Source: Reyranella sp.
GTDB taxonomy: Bacteria > Pseudomonadota > Alphaproteobacteria > Reyranellales > Reyranellaceae
Direction: 5' to 3'
DNA: 41,797 nucleotides
Assembly (NCBI RefSeq): GCF_004296935.1
Contig: NZ_SCVH01000010.1
Location: 1-41,797 of the forward strand
Shown here in pieces: positions 1 to 8,693 of the stretch; within the stretch, counting starts at the first letter, position 1; each line of letters begins with the position of its first letter. The position numbers were made by a program, and so were the translations under genes. Under the pieces are notes generated by a model. The model made no database searches. It was not told the origin of the DNA and saw only the letters and a list, made by a program, of their open reading frames with translations.

Positions 1-10
1 AGGTCGATTT

Positions 11-63
11 AACTCCTCCCCCGTCTGCGGGGGAGGTGCCCGCGTAGCGGGCGGAGGGGGTCG
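11..63. repeat. REP-like GC-rich palindromic repeat, copy 1
   Basis: An intergenic palindromic unit: CTCCTCCCCC, a short loop, GGGGGAGGTG, then a second small hairpin (CCCGC-GTA-GCGGG) and GGAGGGGGTC. The same unit recurs as two inverted copies at 5976-6113, so it is a dispersed repeat. The rest of 1-294 holds no credible gene. It contains GGGCCC-rich short inverted repeats around 80-115 and the hairpin at 250-271. Confidence 0.65.
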
Positions 64-249
64 GACTCCGGGCCCACATTCGGGCCCAACACCCCCACGT
101 TTCAGGTGGGCCCGTTGAGCCGGGCAAAATCCCGGAATTGTTGGCTTTCCGGCGGTTTGGAGAGCCAATTTCTGACAGCCGAGTTGGGCCAAATTCGAAA
201 AGTTGGGCCCATCGATTGCGGCACCGGCGGCCGGAGTCCGGAAACGAAG

Positions 250-271
250 ACGGGGCCCCGCGGGGCCCCGT
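250..271 (-). terminator. Perfect 22-bp GC palindrome, probable terminator of the 295-891 gene
   Basis: Perfect inverted repeat, ACGGGGCCCCG followed by CGGGGCCCCGT, lying 23 bp past the stop codon of the minus-strand gene at 295-891. The stem is very GC rich. On the minus strand it is followed by CTTCGTTTCC, so the U tract is weak. Termination is inferred from position and stem strength. Confidence 0.45.
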
Positions 272-294
272 TTCCGTCGTCGCGACAGGTCGGA

Positions 295-891
295 TCAGAC
301 GGGCGCGTTCTGCTGCGCCACCATGCAGTAGAGCATGCCGATCGAGAACATGGTGTTGAAGCGGCTGGCGTAGAGCGCGGGCTTGGCGGCCGCGGCCTTC
401 TGCTCGGCGGTCGCCTCGACCAGGCCCAGGATCTTCTGCTGGTTCGGCCAGATGATGAACCAGACGTTGAAAGCCATCACCAGCGCCATCCACATGCCGA
501 TGCCGATCATGACGAAGCCCGGCCGCAGCGTGAGCGCCTGCATGATGTAGCCCAGCATCCAGGCGAGCAGCAGGCCGGTCACCACCGTGGCGAGCGCGGC
601 CCAGCGGAAGTAGAAGAGGACGTTGGGCGCGATGAACTTGCTGATGGCGGCGCGATGCTCGACCGGCTGGATCGTCGGCATGGTCGGCACCTGCACGAAG
701 TTCAGGTACCAGAGCAGGCCGATCCACAGAACGCCGCTGATCACGTGCAGCCAGCGCATTGCGAAGCTTGCCCAGGCGTGGTCGATCTTGGTCATCTGGC
801 CGGTGACGAGGCCCACGACGACGACGATGGCGATGAGCAGAACGACCCCGGCGCCGACCGTGCGCCCGGGCGATGTGAAGATGGCACCCAT
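295..891 (-). CDS. PuuD/DUF989-type urate hydroxylase-like membrane protein
   Basis: 198 residues with several hydrophobic segments: about 10-30, 45-70 (including HVISGVLWIGLLWYLNFVQ), 93-113, 120-145 and the C-terminus. The histidine-containing WLHVISG-WIG-NFVQ segment is typical of the membrane domain of PuuD-type urate hydroxylases (DUF989). The full enzyme carries a C-terminal cytochrome c domain, which is absent here (no CxxCH). The protein is therefore the membrane domain alone, and urate oxidation is not established. The ATG is preceded by an AGGGGAAA ribosome site. It is transcribed divergently from the 987 gene, with 95 bp between them, and probably ends at the hairpin at 250-271. 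I am confident of a family membrane protein, less so of the substrate. Confidence 0.7.
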   Translation of the reverse strand: MGAIFTSPGRTVGAGVVLLIAIVVVVGLVTGQMTKIDHAWASFAMRWLHVISGVLWIGLLWYLNFVQVPTMPTIQPVEHRAAISKFIAPNVLFYFRWAALATVVTGLLLAWMLGYIMQALTLRPGFVMIGIGMWMALVMAFNVWFIIWPNQQKILGLVEATAEQKAAAAKPALYASRFNTMFSIGMLYCMVAQQNAPV

Positions 892-986
892 GAGGATTTC
901 CCCTTATGTCGTTGACGGGATTGCGAAATCCCTGCGCTTGGCATTGTAAACTTCAACCCTTGCACGTTCAACGGCTGTTATCCCCG

Positions 987-1634
987 ATGCCCGATTCCTA
1001 CCGCGCACCTGACGTTTCGCACCGCTACGTGCTCGACCTGGTGCGCGCCACCGACCGCGATCGCTTCCTCGCCGCCCTGTTCGCGCCGGAGCCCGCGCGT
1101 CGCGGCCTGCTGGCACTTTTGGCCTTCGATCACGAGCTCGCGCGCACGCGGACCGTCACCCGCGAGCCGATGCTGGCTCGCATCCGGCTGGAGTGGTGGC
1201 GCGAGGCAATGGCCGAGGCAGCAGGGGCCGGCACGCCGCGGGCGCAGCCCATCGTCGAATCGCTGAGCGAAATCGCACGGCGGCACGGGCTCGGCGCCGA
1301 ACGGCTCGCGGCACTGATCGACGCGCGCGAGGAGGAGATCGACGGGCCGCTCGATGTCGTGCGCGTGGGCCATGCGCTGGCCGATCTGCAGCTCGCGGTG
1401 CTGGGCGTGCGTGATGCCGCGACCCGTGATGCCGCATGTGCCGTCGGCGCGGCATGGTTGATGGGCGAAGGGCCGGAGCGCGACACGCTGCTGGCCGGGG
1501 CGCGGGCGCGGCGGGACGCGATCGATCCGGCGGCGCTGCCCATCCTGCTGCCGGCCCTGGCGCTCGACGGTGCGGCGAGCCCGTGGCGCAAGCCGCTCGC
1601 CTATTGGTGGGCCGCGCGGCGCGGGCGATACTGA
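987..1634 (+). CDS. Squalene/phytoene synthase-like protein (NDUFAF6 type)
   Basis: 215 residues from the ATG at 987; an upstream in-frame ATG at 906 would add an unlike, arginine/cysteine-rich leader. Residues about 8-75 match the N-terminal half of trans-isoprenyl diphosphate synthases of the squalene/phytoene class, with an AFDHELARTRTVTREPMLA core and a following RLEWWREAM helix. That helix is typical of the group including the complex I assembly factor NDUFAF6. The second aspartate-rich Mg-diphosphate motif of true synthases is not visible, so prenyl-transferase activity is unlikely; an assembly or unknown role is inferred. It ends 22 bp before the hydrolase at 1657 in the same direction, so the two are probably co-transcribed. 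Confidence 0.7.
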   Translation: MPDSYRAPDVSHRYVLDLVRATDRDRFLAALFAPEPARRGLLALLAFDHELARTRTVTREPMLARIRLEWWREAMAEAAGAGTPRAQPIVESLSEIARRHGLGAERLAALIDAREEEIDGPLDVVRVGHALADLQLAVLGVRDAATRDAACAVGAAWLMGEGPERDTLLAGARARRDAIDPAALPILLPALALDGAASPWRKPLAYWWAARRGRY

Positions 1635-1656
1635 GCCGACAATCAGTGGAGGAAGC

Positions 1657-2541
1657 GTGGCGCGGATCAAAGCCAACGGCATCGAGATCGAATACGAGAC
1701 GTTCGGCAAGAAGGGCGATCCGGCGCTGCTGCTGATCATGGGGCTGGGCGCGCAACTTACTCTCTGGCCGGAGGCGCTGTGCGAGGGCCTGGCGGGGCGC
1801 GGCTTCCACGTCGTGCGCTACGACAACCGCGACGCCGGCCTGTCGACCGACTTCGACAAATGGGGCGTGCCCAATATCATGGAAGCCTTCATGAAACTCA
1901 TGAAGGGCGACAAGGTCGCGGCGCCCTATCTGCTCGACGATCTCGCCAACGACGCGCTCGGCCTGCTCGATGCGCTGGACGTCGATCGGGCGCACATGGT
2001 CGGCGCCTCGATGGGCGGCATGATCGCCCAGATCCTCGCCGCGAAGTTCCCGCAACGCACGCGCTCGCTCGTCTCGATCATGTCGACCAGCGGCCGCCTC
2101 GGCCTGCCGGTGGGCAAGCCCGAGGCGGTGGCCATGCTCTCCGCGCAACCCGAGGGCCCGGCGCGCGAGCAGCTCGTCGCGCATGCCATCAAGCTGCGTA
2201 CCGTGATCGGCAGTCCGGGCTTCCCGGCGGACCCTGCCGAGTTACGCGCCCTGGTCGAGCGCAACATCGACCGGCGCTACTATCCCGCGGGCGCGGCGCG
2301 GCAATATCTCGCCGTGATGGCGTCAGGCGATCGCGTCGACCTGCTCAAGACCGTCAAGGTGCCCACGCTGGTGCTGCACGGCGCCGACGATCCGCTGCTG
2401 CCGGTCGAGGGCGGCCGCGACGTGGCGAGCCTCGTGCCGGGCGCCAAAATCGAAACTTTCCCCGGTTGGGGCCACGATATTCCCAAAGAGATGGTCCCGA
2501 AGCTGGTCGAGAGCCTCTCGAAATTCTGCAAGGCTGCGTGA
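1657..2541 (+). CDS. Alpha/beta hydrolase
   Basis: 294 residues from a GTG preceded by TGGAGGAAGC, an excellent ribosome site; the longer reading from 1570 overlaps the previous gene and has no such site. It shows the full hydrolase triad: Ser118 in GASMGG, Asp244/245 in HGADDPLLP and His273 in GWGHD. The oxyanion-strand motif LLIMGLGAQ follows residue 20. A mobile cap is expected around 150-215. The substrate cannot be told; the family includes esterases, haloperoxidase-like and C-C bond hydrolases. The luciferase-like oxidoreductase at 2552 starts 10 bp after its stop, which suggests the two act in one catabolic operon. Confidence 0.85.
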   Translation: MARIKANGIEIEYETFGKKGDPALLLIMGLGAQLTLWPEALCEGLAGRGFHVVRYDNRDAGLSTDFDKWGVPNIMEAFMKLMKGDKVAAPYLLDDLANDALGLLDALDVDRAHMVGASMGGMIAQILAAKFPQRTRSLVSIMSTSGRLGLPVGKPEAVAMLSAQPEGPAREQLVAHAIKLRTVIGSPGFPADPAELRALVERNIDRRYYPAGAARQYLAVMASGDRVDLLKTVKVPTLVLHGADDPLLPVEGGRDVASLVPGAKIETFPGWGHDIPKEMVPKLVESLSKFCKAA

Positions 2542-2551
2542 GGATCGGACG

Positions 2552-3784
2552 ATGAAATTCGGCATCTTCTACGAACACCAGCTGCCCAGGCCGTGGGGCC
2601 CCCGAAGCGAATACCAGCTCCTGCAGGATTCGCTGACCCAGATCGAGCTCGCCGACAAGCTCGGCTACGACTACGCCTGGGAGGTCGAGCATCACTTCCT
2701 CGAGGAGTATTCGCACTCCTCGGCGCCCGAAGTCTTCCTGGGCGCCGCCAGCCAGCGCACCAAGCGCATTCGCTTGGGCCACGGCGTCATCCAGCTCACC
2801 ACCAACAACCCGCATCGCGTCGCCGAGAAAGTGGCGACCCTCGATCTGCTCTCGGGCGGCCGCGTCGAGCTCGGCATGGGCGAGGCGGCGGGACCGGCGG
2901 AGCTGCATCCCTTCAACATCCGCGTCCGCGACAAGCGCGAGCGCTGGGAGGAGGCGGTGAAGGCCATCGTCCCGATGTTCACGAAGGAGAGCTGGGAGTT
3001 CCACGGCCAGTACTATGACTTCGAGGCGCGCAACGTCATTCCCAAGCCGTTCCAGAAGCCGCATCCGCCGCTCTGGGTCGCCTGCTCGAACATCGCCACC
3101 ATCGCCAAGGCGGGCGAATGGGGGATGGGTGCCTTGGGTTTCACCTTCGTGACACCGGAGGCCGCGCGCGCCTGGGTGCACAAGTACTACAACAACCTTT
3201 TGAACAATTCGAAGAAGCTCGCCGACTATCCGAGCAACCCAAACGTGGCGATGGTCTCGGGCTTCATGTGCGCGCCGACCGACGCCGAGGCCGAAGCCAA
3301 GGCCGCCGGCTGGACCTTCTTCATCTTTGCGCTCTCCTACTACGGTCGGAAGGGCGTCGACGCGCCCGGCACGTCCAACCTGTGGGAGGAGTACCAGGCG
3401 TGGCGCGGCGGGCCGGAGGAGAAGAAGGCGCTGGAGTCGGGCCTGATCGGCTCACCCGCGACGATCGCGAAGAAACTTCGCCAGTTCCAGGCGAGCCGCG
3501 TCGACCAGGTGATCCTGCTCAACCAGGCCGGCAAGACCAGCCACCAGGATATCTGCTCCTCGCTGGAACTGTTCGCCAGGGAAGTGATGCCCGAGTTCCA
3601 CGCCGCCGAGGCCGAGCACGCCGCGTGGAAGCAGAAGGTGCTCGACCGCGAGATCGTGCTGGAAGATCTCGACGTCGCGAAATACGACATCTTCAGCCAT
3701 CAGAATGAACACATCGTCCGCCTCACGCCCGAGCAACTGAAGCAGAAGATGGCGGAGAAGGAAGCGGCGGCGAAGCGCGCGTGA
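2552..3784 (+). CDS. Luciferase-like (LLM class) flavin-dependent monooxygenase
   Basis: 410 residues. The N-terminus MKFGIFYEHQLPRPWG, the segment ADKLGYDYAWEVEHHF, the RIRLGHGV strand and the HRVAEKVATLDLLSGGRVELGMG block mark a bacterial luciferase-type TIM barrel. Such enzymes use reduced FMN or F420 and oxygen; alphaproteobacterial members normally use FMN from a separate reductase. The Lys/Glu-rich C-terminus (about 370-410) extends beyond the barrel. A GAGGATCGG sequence precedes the ATG and the gene follows the hydrolase by 10 bp, so the pair is probably one operon oxidising and then hydrolysing a small organic substrate. No flavin reductase is adjacent. The family call is firm and the substrate unknown. 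Confidence 0.88.
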   Translation: MKFGIFYEHQLPRPWGPRSEYQLLQDSLTQIELADKLGYDYAWEVEHHFLEEYSHSSAPEVFLGAASQRTKRIRLGHGVIQLTTNNPHRVAEKVATLDLLSGGRVELGMGEAAGPAELHPFNIRVRDKRERWEEAVKAIVPMFTKESWEFHGQYYDFEARNVIPKPFQKPHPPLWVACSNIATIAKAGEWGMGALGFTFVTPEAARAWVHKYYNNLLNNSKKLADYPSNPNVAMVSGFMCAPTDAEAEAKAAGWTFFIFALSYYGRKGVDAPGTSNLWEEYQAWRGGPEEKKALESGLIGSPATIAKKLRQFQASRVDQVILLNQAGKTSHQDICSSLELFAREVMPEFHAAEAEHAAWKQKVLDREIVLEDLDVAKYDIFSHQNEHIVRLTPEQLKQKMAEKEAAAKRA

Positions 3785-3797
3785 GCTGCCTCCGGCC

Positions 3798-4940
3798 TCA
3801 GCCCTTGTTCGGATTGATCAGGAACTTCTCGCCGGTCGCGCGCTTGGCGTAGGCGGCAATGTTCTTGAGGTCGAGCGCCTCGGGCAGCGACACCACCTGG
3901 GTGTAGTGGCTGGCAAACGTCGTCTTCAGCGAATTGACGACCCGCTCGCGCAGCCGCACCTGGTCGGGCCGGCCGATCTTCTGCAGGAACGGCGTGAGCA
4001 GCCAGCCGCCGACGCCCCAGGCCATGCCGTAGTTGCGGTTGAGTTCGACCGCGCCGGTGCTGAGGCTGCCGTAGATATAGACCTGCTTGTGCGTGGTCGA
4101 GCCGTAGCGGCTGTATTCCTTGGCGGTCTTGTTGAGCGCGATCTCCATGCAGGTGAGGATCTGGCTCGCGAGCTTGCCACCGCCGATGGCGTCGAAGGCG
4201 ATGGTGGCGCCGGTCTCGACCAGCGCTTGCGTCAGGTCGTCGGTGAAGGAGGCCGCACTCGAATCGACGATGTGTTTCGCACCGATGCCCTTGAGCAGCT
4301 TGGCCTGCTCAGGACTGCGCACGATGTTCACCAGCCCGATGCCGTCCTCGTTGCAGATCTTGTTCAGCATCTGGCCGAGGTTGGAGGCAGCGGCGGTGTG
4401 GACCAGCGCCTTGTGGCCCTCGCGCTTCATCGTTTCGGTCATGCCGAGCGCGGTCAGCGGATTGACGAACCACGAGGCGCCTTCGGCCGCGGTCGTGCCG
4501 GCCGGCAGCGGCTGGCAGTCCGACGCCTTGAGCAGGCGGTACTGCGCATACATCGCGCCGCCCACCATCGACACCGTCTTGCCCTTGAGCGCCTGGGCCG
4601 CCTCGGACGCGCCGGCCTTCACGACCGTGCCGGCGCCCTCGTTGCCGACCGGCATCGATTCGCCCAGCCGTGCGGCGAGGAAGGGCAGCGCCGCCGCCGG
4701 CACCTTGGCCGTCACCTTCACGCCGTCGCCGCTGCCGCTGGCCTTGAACGTCGCCGGATCGGCCGGCCCGAGCAGCAGGCCGAGGTCCGACGGATTGATC
4801 GGCGTCGCCTCGACCTTGACCACGACCTGGTCCGGACCGGGTTCGGGAACGTCGACCTTGGCCAGCGACAGTTCGAGGTCGCCCGCCTTGCTGATCAGGG
4901 AGCGAAGCTGCAGTCCGGAAATCTTGTTGGCGTCGCTCAT
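3798..4940 (-). CDS. Zinc-free MDR-family quinone oxidoreductase/enoyl reductase
   Basis: 380 residues of the medium-chain dehydrogenase/reductase fold. The N-terminal domain carries VDVPEPGPDQVVVKVEATPINPSD, then GNEGAGTVVKAG. The Rossmann domain begins near residue 160 with NPLTALGM and KALVHTAAASNLGQML, followed by VNIVRSPEQAKLLKGIGAKHI. The Cys ligands of zinc alcohol dehydrogenases are missing, as in the quinone oxidoreductase and trans-enoyl reductase branches, so an NADPH-dependent reductase is inferred. The ATG follows GGGAGAGCGAGC. It converges with the monooxygenase gene, with 13 bp between stops, and diverges from the patatin gene across 100 bp. Confidence 0.82.
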   Translation of the reverse strand: MSDANKISGLQLRSLISKAGDLELSLAKVDVPEPGPDQVVVKVEATPINPSDLGLLLGPADPATFKASGSGDGVKVTAKVPAAALPFLAARLGESMPVGNEGAGTVVKAGASEAAQALKGKTVSMVGGAMYAQYRLLKASDCQPLPAGTTAAEGASWFVNPLTALGMTETMKREGHKALVHTAAASNLGQMLNKICNEDGIGLVNIVRSPEQAKLLKGIGAKHIVDSSAASFTDDLTQALVETGATIAFDAIGGGKLASQILTCMEIALNKTAKEYSRYGSTTHKQVYIYGSLSTGAVELNRNYGMAWGVGGWLLTPFLQKIGRPDQVRLRERVVNSLKTTFASHYTQVVSLPEALDLKNIAAYAKRATGEKFLINPNKG

Positions 4941-5004
4941 GCTCGCTCTCCCGCTGTTTGTTTGCTGGGCCGCTTATGCCAAGCGCCACGGAGATGAACA
5001 AGCG

Positions 5005-5033
5005 GGGACGACCAAGCGCGATCTTTGTATGAT
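5005..5033 (+). promoter_or_regulatory. Possible promoter placing the patatin mRNA start at its ATG
   Basis: TATGAT at 5028-5033 matches a -10 box. The -35 position 17 bp upstream (GGGACG, 5005-5010) is weak. Transcription would start close to the ATG at 5041, and no Shine-Dalgarno sequence precedes that ATG, so a leaderless message is possible. This is inference from short motifs only. Confidence 0.25.
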
Positions 5034-5040
5034 GTCCGCC

Positions 5041-5964
5041 ATGGCGCATCATCCCCGGATCGGCCTCGCCCTCGGCAGCGGCTCGGCGCGCGGCCTGTCG
5101 CACATCGGCGTCCTCGATGCGCTGCTCGAGGCCGGCATCGAGCCCGACGTCGTCTGCGGCACGTCGATCGGCGCGCTGGTCGGCGCGGCCTATGTCGCGG
5201 GCCAGCTGGACGGGCTCAGGCAGTGGGCGGAGACCGCGACCTGGCGCCAGGTCGTCCGGCTGATGGATGTCCGGCTGATGGGCGGCGGGTTGATCGACGG
5301 CAGGCAGGTGGTGGCCCTGCTGCGCAGGCTCGGCATCGACGCGCCGATCGAGAGCTACGCCAAGCGCTATGCCGCCGTCGCCACCGATCTTGCGAGCGGC
5401 CGCGAGGTCTGGCTGCAGACCGGGCCGATCCACGAGGCCGTGCGCGCCTCGATCGCCCTGCCGGGAATCGTCAGCCCGGTGGAGATCGACGGCAAATGGC
5501 TGGTCGACGGCGGCCTTACCAATCCGGTTCCCATCTCCGTATGCCGGGCCCTCGGCGCGGAAGTGATTATCGCGGTCAATCTCAACGGCGATCTGGTGGG
5601 ACGGCGCTTCGACAAGGCGCGGACGGTACCGGCAGTGACCGCGCCGTCACGCGTGTCGACGGAACTCTTCAGGCGGATGCTGGGCCAGCTTCCGGGCGTC
5701 CGACCTGAACAGGCAGCGGAGGCCGCGCCGGATCAGTCTCGGGTGTCGTCGGCGCCGGGCTATCTCGACGTCCTCGCCAACTCCCTCAACATCATGCAGG
5801 ACCACATCACCCGTACCCGTCTCGCGGGCGAACCGCCCGATGTGCTGCTCGTGCCGCGGTTGGGAGACATCGGCCTGATGGAATTCACGAAGGCGCGGGA
5901 AGCGATCGCCGAAGGCCGCCACTGTGTCCAGCACGCCCTGCCGATGCTGAAGCGGTACGTTTAG
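5041..5964 (+). CDS. Patatin-like phospholipase (RssA type)
   Basis: 307 residues from 5041; in-frame ATGs at 5029 and 5032 would add only three or four residues. The glycine-rich oxyanion motif is GLALGSGSARG (8-18), the nucleophile is Ser42 in GTSIG and the general base is Asp156 in VDGG. The Ser-Asp dyad of patatin lipases is thus complete. The N-terminal segment closely resembles the RssA/YchK branch. No signal peptide is seen, so action on phospholipid or acyl-lipid at the cytoplasmic face is inferred. The C-terminal part (about 190-307) is less conserved. The gene is divergent from the MDR reductase and ends 11 bp before the inverted repeats at 5976. Confidence 0.88.
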   Translation: MAHHPRIGLALGSGSARGLSHIGVLDALLEAGIEPDVVCGTSIGALVGAAYVAGQLDGLRQWAETATWRQVVRLMDVRLMGGGLIDGRQVVALLRRLGIDAPIESYAKRYAAVATDLASGREVWLQTGPIHEAVRASIALPGIVSPVEIDGKWLVDGGLTNPVPISVCRALGAEVIIAVNLNGDLVGRRFDKARTVPAVTAPSRVSTELFRRMLGQLPGVRPEQAAEAAPDQSRVSSAPGYLDVLANSLNIMQDHITRTRLAGEPPDVLLVPRLGDIGLMEFTKAREAIAEGRHCVQHALPMLKRYV

Positions 5965-5975
5965 CGATGATTTAT

Positions 5976-6113
5976 CTCCTCCCCCGGACATGCCTTCATA
6001 GGCGTGTCCGGGGGAGGTGGCCGCAGGCCGGAGGGGGTCTTAGGCGAACGCACGAGACTCCTGACCCCCTCCGCCCTTCGGGCACCTCCCCCGCGCGACG
6101 CGCGGGGGAGGAG
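5976..6113. repeat. Pair of inverted REP-like repeats
   Basis: Two copies of the repeat seen at 11-63 lie head to head. Copy one (about 5976-6039) has a 16-bp hairpin, CTCCCCCGGACATGCC paired with GGCGTGTCCGGGGGAG with one mismatch, then GGAGGGGGTC. Copy two (about 6063-6113) is the reverse complement, from GACCCCCTCC to GGGGGAGGAG. Their shared sequence is the GGGGGAGGTG...CGGAGGGGGTC core. The block fills the gap between the patatin and TPR genes and could also terminate transcription from both sides. Confidence 0.7.
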
Positions 6114-6192
6114 AAGATCCGTAGCCGTTGAAGCAGCCCGGAGTTCATGTGATTTTCGGGCGCTGCTGTTCGTTCCACGAGGGGAGCATGTC

Positions 6193-7842
6193 ATGGACTA
6201 CTACGATCTCGGCACCTACGGGCGCGCCGTCACGACTTCGTCGCCGCAAGCCCAGATCTGGTTCGATCGTGGCCTCAACTGGCTCTACGGCTTCAACCAT
6301 GCGGAAGCGATCAAGTGCTTCGCCAAGGCGGTGGAGCACGACCCCGGCTGCGCCATGGCACACTGGGGCATCGCCTATGCCGCCGGCCCCAACTACAACC
6401 TGCCCTGGCACCGCTACGACCCGGCCGGCAAGCAGGCCGCCCTCGCGGCATCCTACGACGCCATGAAGGGTGCGTTCGCCGTCATCGACAAGGCCTCGCC
6501 GATCGAGCAGGCGCTGATCCGCGCCCTGCCGGCACGCTATCCGCAGCGCGAGGCGATCGACGACCAGAAGCACTGGGACAAGGCCTTCACCGTCGAGATG
6601 CGCAAGCTCTTCAAGGCCCATCCCGACGACCTCGACCTGCGCTCGGTCTTCGTCGAGGCGATCATGAACGAGACGCCCTGGCTGATGTGGGACCTCAACA
6701 CCGGCCGCGCCACGCCGGGCGCCGGCACCGACGAGGCGGTCGAGGTGCTGGAGCAGGCCTTCCGCGACATCCCCGCGAGCTGGGACCATCCCGGCCTGCT
6801 GCACCTCTATGTTCACTTGATGGAGATGTCGCCGTTCCCGCAGCGCGCGCTGCGCGCCGGCGACCGGCTGCGCGACCTCGTGCCCGACTCCGGCCATCTG
6901 ATCCACATGCCGACCCATATCGACGTGCTCTGCGGCAACTACCGCGACGTCGTGGTCTACAACCAGAAGGCCGTCGCGGTGGACCGCAAGTTCCTGGCGC
7001 GCGAGGGCGCCATGAACGTCTATGCACTCTACCGCAGCCACGACCACCACTTCGTGGTCTACGGCGCCATGTTCCTCGGCCAGTACACGCCCGCCATCAA
7101 GGCGGCACAGGAGCTGATCGACACCACGCCCGAGGAGCTGTTGCGCATTCCCTCGCCGCCGATGGCCGACTTCATCGAGGGCTACCTCTCGGTGAAGCAG
7201 CATGTGCTGGTGCGCTTCGGCAAGTGGCGCGAGATCATCGCCCAGGAATTGCCGAAGGACCAGGCGCTCTATTGCGGGACCACGGCGATGACGCTCTACG
7301 CCAAGGGCGTGGCGCACTCGGTGCTGGGCGAGATCGAGGCGGCGGAGCGCATGCGCGAGGCATTCCGGGCCGCCAAGGCGCGCGTGCCGGAGTCGCGGCG
7401 GCTGCACAACAACACCATGGTCGACATGCTGGCGATCGCCGAGGAGATGCTGACCGGGGAGCTCGAATACCGCCGCGGCAACTTCGATCTCGCCTTCGCC
7501 CACCTGCGCCGCGCCGTGGAGCTCGACGATGCGCTGCCCTACGACGAGCCATGGGGCTGGATGCAGCCGACGCGCCACGCGCTGGGCGCGCTGCTGCTGG
7601 AGCAGGGGCATCTCGAGGAAGCCGAGGCGGTCTATCGCGCCGATCTCGGCTTCGACGGCAAGACCAACCGCGCCTGCTGGCATCCGGAGAACGTGTGGAG
7701 CCTGCACGGGCTGCACGAATGCCTGGTGCGACGCGGCGAGAAAGTCGAGGTGCCGCTGATCAAGGCCCGGCTCGACCTGGCGCTCGCGCGCGCCGAGGTC
7801 CCGATCCGCTCCTCGTGCCTCTGCCGGCGACAGGCGGCGTGA
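6193..7842 (+). CDS. Tetratricopeptide-repeat protein
   Basis: 549 residues from the ATG at 6193, which follows a GAGGGGAGC ribosome site; the longer open frame from 6004 is repeat DNA. TPR-like helical pairs are visible at about 20-50 (FDRGLNWLYGFNHAEAIKCF, then AVEHDPGCAMAHWGIAYAAG), 205-235 and 420-490 (GNFDLAFAHLRRAVELDD), plus a GHLEEAEAVYRADL unit near 500. No signal peptide or membrane segment is evident. Similar long proteins beginning MDYYDLG-like occur in many proteobacteria without known function. It is followed at 8 bp by the frameshifted hydrolase gene at 7851, presumably in the same transcript. A scaffold or sensor role is only a guess. Confidence 0.78.
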   Translation: MDYYDLGTYGRAVTTSSPQAQIWFDRGLNWLYGFNHAEAIKCFAKAVEHDPGCAMAHWGIAYAAGPNYNLPWHRYDPAGKQAALAASYDAMKGAFAVIDKASPIEQALIRALPARYPQREAIDDQKHWDKAFTVEMRKLFKAHPDDLDLRSVFVEAIMNETPWLMWDLNTGRATPGAGTDEAVEVLEQAFRDIPASWDHPGLLHLYVHLMEMSPFPQRALRAGDRLRDLVPDSGHLIHMPTHIDVLCGNYRDVVVYNQKAVAVDRKFLAREGAMNVYALYRSHDHHFVVYGAMFLGQYTPAIKAAQELIDTTPEELLRIPSPPMADFIEGYLSVKQHVLVRFGKWREIIAQELPKDQALYCGTTAMTLYAKGVAHSVLGEIEAAERMREAFRAAKARVPESRRLHNNTMVDMLAIAEEMLTGELEYRRGNFDLAFAHLRRAVELDDALPYDEPWGWMQPTRHALGALLLEQGHLEEAEAVYRADLGFDGKTNRACWHPENVWSLHGLHECLVRRGEKVEVPLIKARLDLALARAEVPIRSSCLCRRQAA

Positions 7843-7850
7843 GGCGGGCC

Positions 7851-8659
7851 ATGAAACGCAGGGAATTTGTCGCCGCGGCGTCCGTTGCCACCGTCTTCGC
7901 CGCGTCGGCGGATCTCGCCTTCGCCCAGGCCGGCGGCACGCTCGGCGTCCTGCTGCTGCACGGCAAGCAATCTCGGCCGAACACGCCGGGCTTCAACGAC
8001 ATCTCCTCCAAGCTGTCGGGTATCGGCGCCAAGGTGCTCGTGCCCTCGATGCCGTGGGAAGGGCAGGCTGGGAGCGCATCTCCGTGACCGTCGATCAGGT
8101 GCACGCGATGATCGACGGCTTCGTCGGCCAGCTGCGCGGTCAGGGCGCGCAACGCATCGTCGTCGGCGGACAGAGTCTCGGCGCGAACGTGGCGCTCTCC
8201 TATGCCGTCGCCCGGCAGAACATCGCGGCCTGTGTCATGCTCGCCCCCGGCCACAGCCCCGCTTATGTATCCCGCACCTATCCCGACGTGGCCGGCTTGC
8301 TGGAAAAGGCGGCGGCGATGGTCAATTCAGGCCAGGGTAACCAGCTGTTCAAAGGCACGGACGACAACCAAGGCAGCAAGCTTTCGCTCAACACGACTGC
8401 AGCAGCCTATCTCAGCTGGCTGAACCCGCGCGGTCAGGCCGCCATGCAGGCCCAGGCGCCGCTCCTGCCGGCCAGCATTCCGCTGCTCATGGTGATGGGC
8501 AAGCAGGACCCCGCGTTCAATTGCAATGAAGCGAACGTTTACCGGCCAGCTGCAAAGAACCCCTACAGCAAGTACATCGTCGTCAACGCCGGCCATCGCG
8601 ACACCGACTTCGCTGCCTCGGCGCAGGTGGTGAGCTGGATTCAGGGATTGCCGGCCTGA
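7851..8659 (+). pseudogene. Exported alpha/beta hydrolase interrupted by a frameshift
   Basis: The first part (7851-8087 frame) starts MKRREFVAAASVATVF, a twin-arginine-like signal ending around AFAQA, then gives LGVLLLHGKQSRPN, a hydrolase beta strand and loop. It breaks near 8054-8062. The rest continues in the +1 frame from about 8054 as GWERISVTVDQVHAMIDGF, with the nucleophile elbow GGQSLGAN, to the stop at 8657-8659. One extra G in the GTGGGAAGGG stretch would restore a single protein of about 269 residues, so this is a one-base deletion or a sequencing error. Both halves keep good coding character, so the event is recent or artefactual. The intact protein would be a periplasmic serine hydrolase co-transcribed with the TPR gene. 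Confidence 0.75.
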
Positions 8660-8693
8660 GCGCTGCTCCAGCCTGACGGTCGGCGTGGTCGCT

